DNA of 64,000 bases. It comes from G965205525 sp965205525 (GTDB lineage: Bacteria; Pseudomonadota; Gammaproteobacteria; JABABF01). Of this stretch, positions 1 to 8,340 are shown piece by piece. Each line of letters starts with the position of its first letter. Position 1 is the stretch's first letter. The translations under genes were made by a program, and so were the position numbers. The notes below the pieces were generated by a model, which was not told where the DNA came from, did no database searches, and saw only the letters and a list, made by a program, of their open reading frames with translations. The stretch covers positions 682,001 through 746,000 of the forward strand of contig OZ242171.1 in the NCBI GenBank assembly GCA_965205525.1, given 5' to 3'.

Positions 1-976
1 GCCAGCCCCGCCGAAAGCTGAGCAGGGCCAGCGGCAGCAGGGCCAGCACCAGCCAGGGGCCCTCCTCCCGCCACAGGTCCGAAGCGCGCTCCGCTTCCTC
101 CACCAGGACTTGGGCGGCGGGCAGCTCTGCCAGCAGGTCCCGGATATCGCTATCATCCAAATGCAGATTGCGGTAGCGGCCGCCGACGACCTGCGCCAGC
201 TCCTCCAGAGGGCCAGTGTCTAAGCGGGCGATTACCGGCTGCCCGCCCCGTTGCAGGAAATTGCCTCCCGGCAGGGGAATCGGGGCACCGGCCGGAGTGC
301 CTATGCCAAGGATGGAGATATCCAGCCGGTAGGCCCGGGCCAGCTCCGCCAGCGCTGCTATCTTCCCCCGTGCAATTCCGTCTGTGACCAGCAGCACCTG
401 CCCGCCTTCAAAGCCGCTTCTTTTCAGCAGCCCTGCCGCTTCCTCCAGGCCTGCTTGGAGATTGCTGCCCTGGCTTGGCATGATGGCCGGCGCCAGAGAG
501 CTCACCAGGCTCTGGAGGGTGCCCGCATCATCGGTCATGGGTGCGATGGTAAAGGCATCACCTGCATAGGCCACCAGTCCGGTCAGCCCCTCCCTGCGCT
601 CTGAGAGCACGTCCTGCAGCTTGTTGCGGGCCCGCACCAGCCGGGAGGGGACAATATCTCTTGCGTACATGGACTGGCTCAGGTCCAGCACCAGCACCAG
701 GGCATCCTGCTTTTGCAGCACTGGCTGGGGCAGCTGCTGCCAGGCGGGTCCCGCCAGGGCCAGGATTGCCAGCAGCCAGCCGACGGGGGGCAGCAGCAGG
801 GGCAGTCGGTTCACGCCGCGCCGCTCCAGCAGGTGCTCTCGCACACTGGGGTCCAGCACTTCGTGCCACTCCACGGCGGCGGTGCGCTGACGCCATCCGA
901 GGGCTGCCAGCAGCGAGGCGGGCAGCAGGGCGAGCAGCCACAGCGGACGAGTGAAGTGCAGGAGCCCGATCTCCAA
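1..976 (-). CDS. batB: BatB-like VWA-domain membrane protein (3' end beyond window)
   Basis: Read leftward from a TTG at 976, just 9 bases past the stop of the upstream batA-like gene, with GAGAGG as a plausible ribosome-binding site between them. No ATG suits this frame, so the start is inferred. Visible in order: an N-terminal pair of hydrophobic segments (LLHFTRPLWLLALLPASLLA, then a second about residue 55), a von Willebrand factor A domain with the MIDAS motif D-L-S-Q-S followed by M-Y-A-R-D, and a hydrophobic segment close to the left edge. The frame stays open to base 1, so the C terminus (often TPR repeats in this family) is not seen. By family knowledge it is an inner-membrane protein with a periplasmic metal-binding VWA domain that works with BatA and a MoxR ATPase. 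The precise role is unknown. Confidence 0.85.
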   Translation of the reverse strand, partial: MEIGLLHFTRPLWLLALLPASLLAALGWRQRTAAVEWHEVLDPSVREHLLERRGVNRLPLLLPPVGWLLAILALAGPAWQQLPQPVLQKQDALVLVLDLSQSMYARDIVPSRLVRARNKLQDVLSERREGLTGLVAYAGDAFTIAPMTDDAGTLQSLVSSLAPAIMPSQGSNLQAGLEEAAGLLKRSGFEGGQVLLVTDGIARGKIAALAELARAYRLDISILGIGTPAGAPIPLPGGNFLQRGGQPVIARLDTGPLEELAQVVGGRYRNLHLDDSDIRDLLAELPAAQVLVEEAERASDLWREEGPWLVLALLPLALLSFRRGW

Positions 977-985
977 TGCAGCCTC

Positions 986-2035
986 TCAGGCGATCTGCCG
1001 CTGTCCGGGAGCGGGCCGGCACAGCCAGGCGGCGAAGAGAAGGCTGAGCCCCAGCGCTGCGCCTAAGGGCAGGTGAAACAGGCTGCGGCGGGGGCGGAAG
1101 ACCTCGTCCTCCTGCGCCGTCGGCTCCAGGGTGTCCAGCTCCCGATAGATGTTTTCAAGCTCCCGCGGATTGCGGGCGCGAAAGTACTTTCCATCAGCGG
1201 TATCCGCTATCAGCCGCAGCGTTTTTTCGTCTAATTCCGTGTTGCGTATCGTGCGCCGGAATAGGCTGCCTACGGTGATCTGCTCAGCCCCAATGCCCAC
1301 CGTGTAAATGCGCACGCCTTCCCCCGCTGCCAGCTCCGCTGCCTGCAGGGGCTCAAATGTGCCCGTGGTGTTGGCGCCGTCGGTCAGCAGAATCAGCACC
1401 CGGCTGCTGACAGGCCGCTCCCGCAGGTGCTTTGCGGCCAGTGCGATGGCATCGCCGATGGCAGTGAGGGGACCGGCAATGCCCAGGCGCGCCTCGTCCA
1501 GCAGGGTGCCTACCGTCTCCAAGTCAAAGCTTAGGGGCACTTGCAGATAGGGCTGGCTGCCGAACAGGATCAGCCCCATGCGGTCTCCCTGCCGGCGCTC
1601 AATGAAGCCTCCCACCACGTCCTTGACCGCATCTACCCGCATCACCTGCCGACCCTGCACCCGCATGTCCCGGGCCTCCATACTCTTGGAGATGTCCACC
1701 GCCAGCATCAGATCCCGTCCCTCGGTGGGGAGACTGATCGGGGCTCCGACCCACACGGGCCGGGCGGCGCTGAGAAGTAGCAGCGACCAGGCGAGCCACA
1801 GCAGTATCTGCCGGAAGGGGCGGCGGCCGACCTGCTCCCGGCCGCCCCCTGGGAGGGACTGCAAGTCTCCAAAGAAGGGCACATGCAGGGCTGCCTGCCG
1901 GGCGGCGGCCGGCAGCAGCATGACGATAAACGGCAGGGGCAGCAGCAGCAGCAGCAGCGGCCATTCCAAGGTGAGGGCGCTGCCGGCGGGTTCCCCCTGC
2001 GACGACAGGGCTGCAGTCAGTTCTCGGAAACTCAC
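986..2035 (-). CDS. batA: BatA-like VWA-domain membrane protein
   Basis: 349 residues. A hydrophobic N-terminal segment (about residues 25-45, very Leu-rich) and a second near residue 80 flank a short loop. A von Willebrand factor A domain follows, with an intact MIDAS motif D-I-S-K-S at about residue 113 and the later G-D-R-M-G-L segment. A hydrophobic C-terminal segment (LGAALGLSLLFAAWL) anchors the other end, the usual Bat architecture. The ATG at 2035 overlaps the stop of the preceding gene as ATGA, which fixes the start and indicates translational coupling. The family is tied to stress tolerance and to assembly or maturation of envelope or metalloprotein complexes through the MoxR ATPase; that role is inferred from family and operon, not from this sequence. 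Confidence 0.9.
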   Translation of the reverse strand: MSFRELTAALSSQGEPAGSALTLEWPLLLLLLPLPFIVMLLPAAARQAALHVPFFGDLQSLPGGGREQVGRRPFRQILLWLAWSLLLLSAARPVWVGAPISLPTEGRDLMLAVDISKSMEARDMRVQGRQVMRVDAVKDVVGGFIERRQGDRMGLILFGSQPYLQVPLSFDLETVGTLLDEARLGIAGPLTAIGDAIALAAKHLRERPVSSRVLILLTDGANTTGTFEPLQAAELAAGEGVRIYTVGIGAEQITVGSLFRRTIRNTELDEKTLRLIADTADGKYFRARNPRELENIYRELDTLEPTAQEDEVFRPRRSLFHLPLGAALGLSLLFAAWLCRPAPGQRQIA

Positions 2036-2526
2036 GAGCGGTTATTCTTCAGGCGGTGCCTTTGCACCCACCGGCGGGCGAGGTCGTGCAGGGCAGCGGC
2101 ATCCGCTATCCGGGGCTGTGGCCGGTAGGCCTCTGCCAGAGCGCGTCCCGCGCCCCGGCTGAACCCTTTCAGCCGGGCACTGCTGTCCAAAAACTCAAGC
2201 CAGCCCTGTCCCATCAGGGGGGCCACCTGGGAGCGGGGATAGTGGCGCAGTGCAACACGCCGCAGGATACCGTTGATGCCCTGCAGCAGCGGGGCGCCGC
2301 CGCCGGGCCCCAGGCGCTGCCACAGGGCATCCAGTTCCCGCAGTGCCGCCCGGCGACGGGCGAGGCTGAGCAGCCAGGGCAGCCGCTGCTTCCAGAAGGG
2401 CAGTGACGCTGCGATGAGCAGGAGGAGGGCAAGCAGCCACCAGCCCGGCGCCAGCGGCCACCACTGCACCGGCGGCGGCAGCTGGATATCCCTCAGCAGG
2501 ATGAGGGGATCTTCTTGTGCATTCAC
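2032..2526 (-). CDS. DUF4381 family membrane protein of the Bat operon
   Basis: 164 residues. The N terminus is short and polar, with a Pro-rich P-P-P-V-Q-W-W-P-L motif. One strong transmembrane segment follows (GWWLLALLLLIAASLPFW, about residues 28-45), then a basic Arg-rich stretch and a mostly helical cytoplasmic tail. This matches the DUF4381 proteins that sit between DUF58 and BatA genes in proteobacterial MoxR operons. Both gene junctions are ATGA overlaps. No catalytic motif is visible. The likely role is an accessory membrane subunit of the MoxR/VWA system, inferred from position only. Confidence 0.85.
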   Translation of the reverse strand: MNAQEDPLILLRDIQLPPPVQWWPLAPGWWLLALLLLIAASLPFWKQRLPWLLSLARRRAALRELDALWQRLGPGGGAPLLQGINGILRRVALRHYPRSQVAPLMGQGWLEFLDSSARLKGFSRGAGRALAEAYRPQPRIADAAALHDLARRWVQRHRLKNNRS

Positions 2527-3527
2527 GCTGTCCGACCCCGCTGCATGGCCTGAACTTGGAGCATGGTATCCGCCGGGGCTTCCCCGGTATGGGCATCAAC
2601 TAAGGGAATGCGGAACTCTGCAAACTGTGCGCGAAGGTTTTGGCATCGCTTTTCCTGCTGGCGGCTGAAGTGTTTGCGGGCGGACTCCCCCGCTGTTATC
2701 TGCAAGTGCGAAACGCCATCTGTAAAAGCGTAGTCCCCGCTGCTCGGCAGTTGCTCTTCTAAGAGATCAGTGATCTTGAGAGCGGTGATATCGCAGTGCT
2801 GGGCGAGGCCATGCAGGTGCCTTAAATTCTCCGCCCGAGCGCTGTCCTCGCTCTGGGGGGGAGGTTCGGCGATCTTTCCTCTTTTCTCCTGCGCTTCTTC
2901 CAGCAGTCCCCGGAAGTCGCTGATCAAGAACAGGCTGGTGCCCGGCCGGGCCGCCCGCCGCAGCTCTAAAAGCGCCTCGCCGAGGGCTTCCGGCCGGCCC
3001 TGCTGTTGCCGGTGCAGCTGCCGATTGAGACGGTGAATTTCCCGCAGAATGTGCAGCACCGTGTGGCGGCTGTTACGGGGGCGGATTTCGCTGTGTTCTC
3101 GGTCGCCGAATATCAGTGCTCCCACCAAGTCGCCTCGCTGCAGAGAGAGCCAGGCTATAAAAGCCGCCAAGTGGGCGGCCTGCACGGACTTGCAGCAGCT
3201 GCGGCTGCCGAAGAACATGCTGCGTCGCTGGTCCAGCAGCAGCAGTACGGGCCGCTCTCGCTCTTCGCGAAAGATTCGGGTATGGGGTTTGGAAGTGCGC
3301 GCGGTTACCCGCCAGTCTATGGTGCGTATGTCGTCGCCGGGCTGGTAGGCGCGCACCTCCTCAAAATCTATGCCCCGGCCCCGGCGCTGGCTGCGCCAAG
3401 GTCCGGCGGTTTCGCTTCTCTGCTGTCTGCGGGGGGCTTTCGCCAGCTTTTGCGCGGCAAGGCGAAGGTTGATCAGCTCATGCAGATGGACATGGGCGCC
3501 CCGGGGCGCCGCCCCGGGCGTGCTCAT
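2523..3527 (-). CDS. DUF58 domain protein
   Basis: 334 residues, soluble. The diagnostic DUF58 block is clear at about residues 49-75: R-R-G-R-G-I-D-F-E-E-V-R-A-Y-Q-P-G-D-D-I, followed by R-T-I-D-W-R-V-T-A-R. A degenerate VWA-like fold follows, beginning at V-L-L-L-L-D-Q-R-R-S-M-F-F-G-S; the MIDAS serines are only partly kept. DUF58 proteins are encoded next to MoxR ATPases and VWA proteins and are thought to link the ATPase to the VWA partners. The ATG at 3527 overlaps the end of the moxR-like gene by four bases. Confidence 0.9.
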   Translation of the reverse strand: MSTPGAAPRGAHVHLHELINLRLAAQKLAKAPRRQQRSETAGPWRSQRRGRGIDFEEVRAYQPGDDIRTIDWRVTARTSKPHTRIFREERERPVLLLLDQRRSMFFGSRSCCKSVQAAHLAAFIAWLSLQRGDLVGALIFGDREHSEIRPRNSRHTVLHILREIHRLNRQLHRQQQGRPEALGEALLELRRAARPGTSLFLISDFRGLLEEAQEKRGKIAEPPPQSEDSARAENLRHLHGLAQHCDITALKITDLLEEQLPSSGDYAFTDGVSHLQITAGESARKHFSRQQEKRCQNLRAQFAEFRIPLVDAHTGEAPADTMLQVQAMQRGRTA

Positions 3528-4480
3528 GTCACCGGCACCTGCTCCAGCAGGGTGTCTGTCACCTGGTCCGGGCTGATGCCCTGGGCCTCGGCTTCAAAAC
3601 TGAGAATCAAACGGTGGCGGAATACATCGTGGGCCACCGCCTGCACGTCGTCGGGGCCGACAAAGTCCCGACCCGCAAGCCAGGCATGGGCGCGGGCGCA
3701 GCGTTCCAGTGCGATGCTTCCCCGGGGGCTGGCTCCGTAGTCAATGGCCTTTGCCATCTCCGCCCCCCGGCGCTCGGGGTTCCGGGTGGCATTGACCAGC
3801 TGCACGATGTACTCGGTGACCGCATCCGCCTGGTGCAGAGCCTGCACTGCCTGGCGGGCGGCAAAGATATCCTCCTGGGAGACCTGTAACGGCGGCGGAC
3901 CGCTCTTTGTCAGTTCTTCCCTGGCCAGGGCCAGAATGCGGCGCTCCGCCTCTATGTCCGGGTAGTCCACCCGCACATGCAGGAGAAACCTGTCCAGCTG
4001 TGCCTCCGGCAGGGGGTAGGTGCCCTCCTGCTCAATGGGATTGCGGGTGGCCATCACCAGGAACAGTTTCGGCAGGGGCCAAGTGTTGCTGCCGACACTC
4101 ACCTGGCGCTCGGCCATCGCTTCTAGCAGAGCGGACTGCACCTTGGCCGGGGCACGATTGATTTCGTCCGCTAGCACTAGGTTGTGGAAGATGGGGCCTT
4201 GCTGAAAGCGAAAGCTGCTGTCCTCCGGGCGGAACACGTCGGTGCCGGTGACATCGCCGGGCAGGAGGTCGGGTGTGAACTGGATACGGTGAAAGCTGCC
4301 GTCAATGGCGGAGGCCAAGGTGCGCACCGCTCTGGTTTTGGCCAGCCCCGGTGCTCCCTCCACCAGCAGGTGACCGTCCGCTAAGAGAGCGACCAGGAGC
4401 CGCTCCACCAGGTGCTGCTGGCCGACGATGCGCTCGCTGAGCCAGCTTCTGAGTGCTTGCAGGGGGTGTTCTGAATCCAT
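3524..4480 (-). CDS. moxR: MoxR-family AAA+ ATPase
   Basis: 318 residues, first gene of the leftward operon. Walker A G-A-P-G-L-A-K-T is at about residues 42-49, Walker B L-V-L-A-D-E at 101-106, and the sensor segment A-T-R-N-P-I-E-Q-E-G-T-Y-P-L-P-E-A-Q-L-D-R-F is typical of the MoxR clade. MoxR ATPases act as chaperones that remodel or activate protein complexes, here presumably with the DUF58 and Bat VWA proteins encoded immediately downstream. All four downstream junctions are overlapping or nearly so, so the five genes should be one transcript starting in the 4481-4826 interval. Confidence 0.93.
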   Translation of the reverse strand: MDSEHPLQALRSWLSERIVGQQHLVERLLVALLADGHLLVEGAPGLAKTRAVRTLASAIDGSFHRIQFTPDLLPGDVTGTDVFRPEDSSFRFQQGPIFHNLVLADEINRAPAKVQSALLEAMAERQVSVGSNTWPLPKLFLVMATRNPIEQEGTYPLPEAQLDRFLLHVRVDYPDIEAERRILALAREELTKSGPPPLQVSQEDIFAARQAVQALHQADAVTEYIVQLVNATRNPERRGAEMAKAIDYGASPRGSIALERCARAHAWLAGRDFVGPDDVQAVAHDVFRHRLILSFEAEAQGISPDQVTDTLLEQVPVT

Positions 4481-4826
4481 CTTTGGTTTCTGCGTTGTGT
4501 GCGGTGATCGCCAAGGAGTGCAAAACGCGGAATTTTAACCCGCATATCTCGTCGGGCAGAGCGGTGAATGCACGGCCTGCGATGGCAGAAAGGCTGACGA
4601 TTGCCCGCTATTTGTTTGCTGTGGAATCAGTGTACCACTATGTGGCCTGGCAGGATGTGCGGGCCGGATTGGACAGGTGCTGTCAGCAGACGCTTGGGGG
4701 ACGAGTACACGGCAGGCACTGCCCGCTGGTGAAAAGGCGGGGGCAGTGCAGGGAGGGGGAGCGGAGGGCATTTGCCCGCTGCTTTTCAGCTTGACAAGGG
4801 AGTTCAATTAGGCAGTAGGCGATACG
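4481..4826. promoter_or_regulatory. Divergent intergenic region moxR / pyrD
   Basis: About 346 bases with no convincing gene. It must hold the leftward moxR promoter and the rightward pyrD promoter. A perfect TTGACA at 4791-4796 faces pyrD, but the matching -10 region about 17 bases on (near 4814) is poor. If this promoter is used, transcription would start near the GTG at 4827, favouring a later pyrD start codon. No operator, riboswitch or clear terminator hairpin was recognised. Confidence 0.4.
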
Positions 4827-6035
4827 GTGGAATTACTGTTTGGGCTCTGCTGTCTGGGAGCAATGATTAGACGGCAAAGCGGCCCGTTAGTTCCATCAAG
4901 CAGCCGACGGATGGATCATCCGACAGACCGCCGAGAGCTTTACGAAACGCCAGGAAGGGGGGACAATGCGAGGGTCGCGCCCGCATTTCCCAGCATCACT
5001 TTGCCAAGACAGAAAGCTTATCGTCTGCTTCGTTCCCTGCTGTTCCAGCTGCCCCCGGAGCTTGCCCATCGGGTGACGCTAGAGGGGCTGGAACGATTAC
5101 ATGCTTCGGGCCTGCTGCGTTGCCAAAGAGCGGTGACCGAGCGGCCGGTGAACGCGATGGGCCTCTGCTTTCCGAATCCGGTGGGACTGGCAGCGGGGCT
5201 GGACAAGGATGCTCGCCATGTGGAGGCCTTGGCGGCTCTCGGCTTTGGATTTATTGAAGTGGGAACCGTAACCCCGCTCCCTCAGCCGGGCAGTCCGTCG
5301 CCGCGTCTGTTTCGTCTTCCCAAACGAGAGGCCCTGATCAATCGTATGGGCTTCAACAGCGAGGGCTTGGAGCGGGTGGTCCGGCGCCTGAAATCCCTGC
5401 GTCTCTGCTGGCGCGGCATCCTTGGGGTGAACCTGGGTCTCAACCGGGATACCCCCCCGGAAGAAGCTGCCGCCGCTTTCGCCGCCAGCATGGGGGCAGT
5501 GCAGGATACGGCTTCTTATATCACCTTAAATCTTTCCTCGCCAAATACCCCGGGCCTTCGGGAGTTGCAGGAGCCAGCAGCCCTGGACACACTGCTAGAG
5601 GCACTATCGGAGACGCGCCTGCGCCTTGTGGAGGCGAACGGACGGCGGGTGCCGCTGGCAGTAAAGCTGTCGCCCGACACTGGGAATGAAGACCTGCGCA
5701 AGGTGGCAGCCATTCTCCTGCACCACGAGGTGGACGGGGTTATCGCAACCAACACCACGACATCGCGACGGTCGGTGACGGGGCTGCCCCATGCGGGGGA
5801 AAAAGGGGGATTGAGCGGCGCACCCCTGGGGCCGCGCGCTCTAGAGTGCACACGTATTCTTAGTGAAGAGCTGGGGGACCGTGTAACCATCATCGCCTCT
5901 GGCGGCATTGCCGATGCTGCCGTTGCTGCTGAGCGCGCCGCCGCCGGTGCCCGCTTGGTGCAGCTTTATACTGGCCTGATCTACCGTGGCCCCGGTCTTG
6001 TCAGGGAAGTGGCTGCGGCTTTTGTCTGCCCGTGA
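4827..6035 (+). CDS. pyrD: Dihydroorotate dehydrogenase (quinone), class 2
   Basis: The protein oxidises dihydroorotate to orotate in pyrimidine synthesis and passes electrons to quinone at the inner membrane. Family hallmarks: the membrane-facing N-terminal helices (AYRLLRSLLFQLPPELAH), P-V-G-L-A-A-G-L-D-K-D, the FMN-binding I-E-V-G-T-V-T-P and I-N-R-M-G-F-N blocks, the catalytic-serine motif N-L-S-S-P-N-T-P-G-L at about residues 235-244, V-K-L-S-P-D, I-A-T-N-T-T, G-G-L-S-G and the C-terminal V-Q-L-Y-T-G-L-I-Y-R-G-P. The GTG at 4827 would add about 60 residues before the conserved start of the family. An ATG at 4911 or a TTG at 5001 (just before P-R-Q-K-A-Y-R) are better candidates by length; the start is unresolved. 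Monocistronic; it converges on the glycosyltransferase island. Confidence 0.93.
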   Translation: MELLFGLCCLGAMIRRQSGPLVPSSSRRMDHPTDRRELYETPGRGDNARVAPAFPSITLPRQKAYRLLRSLLFQLPPELAHRVTLEGLERLHASGLLRCQRAVTERPVNAMGLCFPNPVGLAAGLDKDARHVEALAALGFGFIEVGTVTPLPQPGSPSPRLFRLPKREALINRMGFNSEGLERVVRRLKSLRLCWRGILGVNLGLNRDTPPEEAAAAFAASMGAVQDTASYITLNLSSPNTPGLRELQEPAALDTLLEALSETRLRLVEANGRRVPLAVKLSPDTGNEDLRKVAAILLHHEVDGVIATNTTTSRRSVTGLPHAGEKGGLSGAPLGPRALECTRILSEELGDRVTIIASGGIADAAVAAERAAAGARLVQLYTGLIYRGPGLVREVAAAFVCP

Positions 6036-6117
6036 GCTAAGTTTTTAGGGCTGTTTTTTTCTATTTCGCAGCGGAAGTATCAGCATTCGGTTTAAAAAAC
6101 GAAGTGGTTAAAAAGTG

Positions 6118-6130
6118 CCCCCCCCCCCCC
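6118..6130 (-). repeat. Homopolymer C13 (G13 on coding strand) in glycosyltransferase copy 1
   Basis: Thirteen consecutive C on the given strand, within the last 25 codons of copy 1. The paralogues at this place have only three C (7291 and 8399 regions, in the context AGTACCCAAAAAAG). The run is long enough to slip during replication. A change of one or two bases would alter only the final residues of the protein. Confidence 0.9.
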
Positions 6131-6843
6131 AACTATCCTGATGCTCTTTATTCGGTGTAAAAAACGGAGTGCTTTAAAAAGTGCCCTGAAGCGTGGATAT
6201 TTAATTTCACCTGTTTTATATATTATGCGTTTCATCCGAGCCCGGCTGATCGGCTCTGCTCGGACTCGGATGAATAAATCGTGGATTGCCTTGGTCAAAG
6301 AAAACAGTGTCCTGAAGCGCGAGTAGGGTGCGGGAAACTCTCCCTTTATAAACATTTCTTTCAGCAGCAGCTTGACAGGCCTCCGCAGACCGGATGGAGT
6401 GTAGACCCAATTGGCCTGTTCAATATGAAATTTCTTGAAATTCTTTGGCAGAAGAGATACCTGATATTGGGCCATTGGTCCCTTAAACCTTCTGAATTGA
6501 TAATCGCGGTCTTCTCTGTCTTCATGATTCTGCTGGATTGCCAGAATACCTGCAGTGGCATTGATGACATCCATGCCTTCCGCCAGAGCGTGCTCTATCA
6601 GCCAGTTGTCATAATAGTCAATTCCTGTGATAAATGCTGGCATCTCCCTTGGCCAATTGCCTTTTCTGAAGATGAAATAGTCTATGGTCCAAATTTTGCG
6701 AATGCACCCGCGTCGCCTTGTATCGATTCGTAATAAAGACTCCCAGTGCGGATTCTGAAAATCCAGCCGTCTGGAAAGATCCAAGTCATGACGCTGCCCG
6801 ACGACTAGGAAGTTTTTATCGTTGTTTTTCCTTTCCTCAATAA

Positions 6844-6851
6844 TTTTTTTT
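6844..6851 (-). repeat. Homopolymer T8 (A8 on coding strand) causing frameshift
   Basis: Eight T on the given strand. Copies 2 and 3 carry seven at the same codons (L-K-K-I-I), followed by an open frame. The eighth base moves copy 1 into a frame that stops after L-K-K-N-Y. Confidence 0.85.
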
Positions 6852-7236
6852 CAAGGTTGAAGCAAAGTCACTGAGCAGAATTATATCTGCGTTGATATGC
6901 ATCATTAGGCTGAAGCGGGCCAGCTCCTGGCCTCGTGCAAATAGGTCATTCACCAGCGGCGGCGAATCGCCTATGCGTGCGATATTGGGTTCGTGATGCA
7001 GGCCGTATTCGGCAGCGATTTCCGCAGTTCCCTCATCGCTGCCCAGCAGGAGAATCTGGCAGGGAAGATCAAGAGCCATCCAGCTCTGAATAGCATTGCG
7101 CTGCACGTTGTCAGAAAATGCCACATTGCGAGGCTTCAGTGTTGTGAAAATAGTAAGCATTGATTAGTGCTGTGGGGAAAGTGGTGTGAAACTGATATTT
7201 GATTTGCTGTCTATCTGCATCCTGTGATTTTTATTC

Positions 7237-8262
7237 CTATTTTTTTTTATTTCGCAGCGGAAGTATCAGCATTCGGTTTAAAAAACGAGGTGGCGTAAAA
7301 AGTACCCAAAAAAGCATCCTGAAGCCCTTTATTCGGTGTAAAAAGCGGAGTGCTTTAAAAAGTGCCCTGAAGCGTGGGTGTTTAATTTGACCTGTTTCAT
7401 ATATTATACGTTTCATTCGCTCCCGGTAGATGGGTATCTCAAACTCCAGGAATATGATTTGCAGCAGCTCCTTGACGGACCTTCGTCGCAGACCGGATGG
7501 CGTGTAGATCAAATTGGCGTGTTTAATATGAAATTTCTTGAAATATTTTGGCAGAAGAGATAACTGGTATTTGGCCATTGGCCCCTCATGCCTTCTGAAT
7601 TGATAATCGCGGTCTTTTCGGTCTTCATGATCCTGCTGGATTGCCAGAATACCTGCAGTGGCATCGATGACATCCAAGCCTTCCGCCAGAGCGTGCTCTA
7701 TCAGCCAGTTATCATAAATGTCCATTCCTGTGATAAATGCCGGCATCTCCCTTGGCCAATTGCCTTTTCGGAAGATGAAATAGTCTACGCCCCAAGGGTG
7801 GAACATACGCCCGCGCTGCATTACATCAGCTCGCAACAGATGATCCCAATGCGGATTCTGAAAATCCAGCCGTCTGGAAAGATCCAAGTCATGACGCTGC
7901 CCGACGATTAGGAAGTTTTTATCGTTGTTTTCCCTTTCCTTAATAATTTTTTTCAAGGCTGAAGCAAAGTCACTGAGCAGAATTATATCTGAGTTGATAT
8001 GCATCACTAGGCTGAAGCGGGCCAGCTCCTGGCCTCGTGCAAATAGGTCATTCACCAGCGGCGGCGAATCGCCTATGCGTGCGATATTGGGTTCGTGATG
8101 CAGGCCGTATTCGGCAGCGATTTCCGCAGTTCCCTCATCGTTGCCCAGCAGGAGAATCTGGCAGGGAAGATCAAGAGCCATCCAGCTCTGAATGGCATTG
8201 CGCTGCACGTTGTCAGAAAATGCCACATTGCGGGGCTTCAGTGTTGTGAAAATAGTAAGCAT
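7237..8262 (-). CDS. GT-A-like glycosyltransferase family protein, copy 2
   Basis: 341 residues. The N-terminal half resembles a nucleotide-sugar-binding GT-A fold: a first strand M-L-T-I-F-T-T-L-K-P, D-N-V-Q-R-N-A-I-Q-S-W-M-A-L, a strand I-L-L-L-G-N-D-E-G-T-A-E-I-A-A-E, and a D-x-D-like metal site M-H-I-N-S-D-I-I-L-L-S-D at about residues 87-98. The middle contains V-G-Q-R-H-D-L-D, Y-F-I-F-R-K-G-N-W-P-R-E-M-P-A-F and W-L-I-E-H-A. The C-terminal third is basic, with R-F-L repeats and no transmembrane helix. The intergenic DNA is also near-identical among copies, so the array arose by tandem duplication. No Shine-Dalgarno sequence is visible before the ATG at 8262. Substrate unknown; family assignment is by pattern only. 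Confidence 0.7.
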   Translation of the reverse strand: MLTIFTTLKPRNVAFSDNVQRNAIQSWMALDLPCQILLLGNDEGTAEIAAEYGLHHEPNIARIGDSPPLVNDLFARGQELARFSLVMHINSDIILLSDFASALKKIIKERENNDKNFLIVGQRHDLDLSRRLDFQNPHWDHLLRADVMQRGRMFHPWGVDYFIFRKGNWPREMPAFITGMDIYDNWLIEHALAEGLDVIDATAGILAIQQDHEDRKDRDYQFRRHEGPMAKYQLSLLPKYFKKFHIKHANLIYTPSGLRRRSVKELLQIIFLEFEIPIYRERMKRIIYETGQIKHPRFRALFKALRFLHRIKGFRMLFWVLFTPPRFLNRMLILPLRNKKK

Positions 8263-8340
8263 TGATTAGTGCTGTGGGGGGAAAGTAGTGATCAACTGAT
8301 ATTTGATCTGCTATCTATCTGCATCCTGTGATTTTTATTC

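Larger units (their letters stand above)
6092..7160 (-). pseudogene. Glycosyltransferase-like gene copy 1, split by a one-base frameshift
   Basis: Two open pieces belong to one paralogue of the tandem family. Bases 7160-6837 encode the N-terminal 107 residues (MLTIFTTLKPRNVAFSDNVQ and on); 6784 down to 6092 encodes the C-terminal 230 residues starting at D-L-S-R-R-L-D-F-Q-N. They are separated by an 8-T run (A8 on the coding strand) at 6844-6851 where copies 2 and 3 have seven. Removing one base restores L-K-K-I-I-E-E-R-K-N-N-D-K-N-F-L and joins the pieces in frame. Near the 3' end a 13-C run (G13 on the coding strand) encodes G-G-G-G, and the tail then ends early as A-L-F-N-H-F-V-F. The gene may be a true pseudogene or an OFF state of a slippage-prone gene. 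Confidence 0.8.

Noticed and set aside
558..1022. Leftward open frame of 154 codons with an ATG
   Set aside because: It overlaps the batB frame that carries the VWA MIDAS motif and membrane segments; its translation is Arg/Ala-rich and without any domain.
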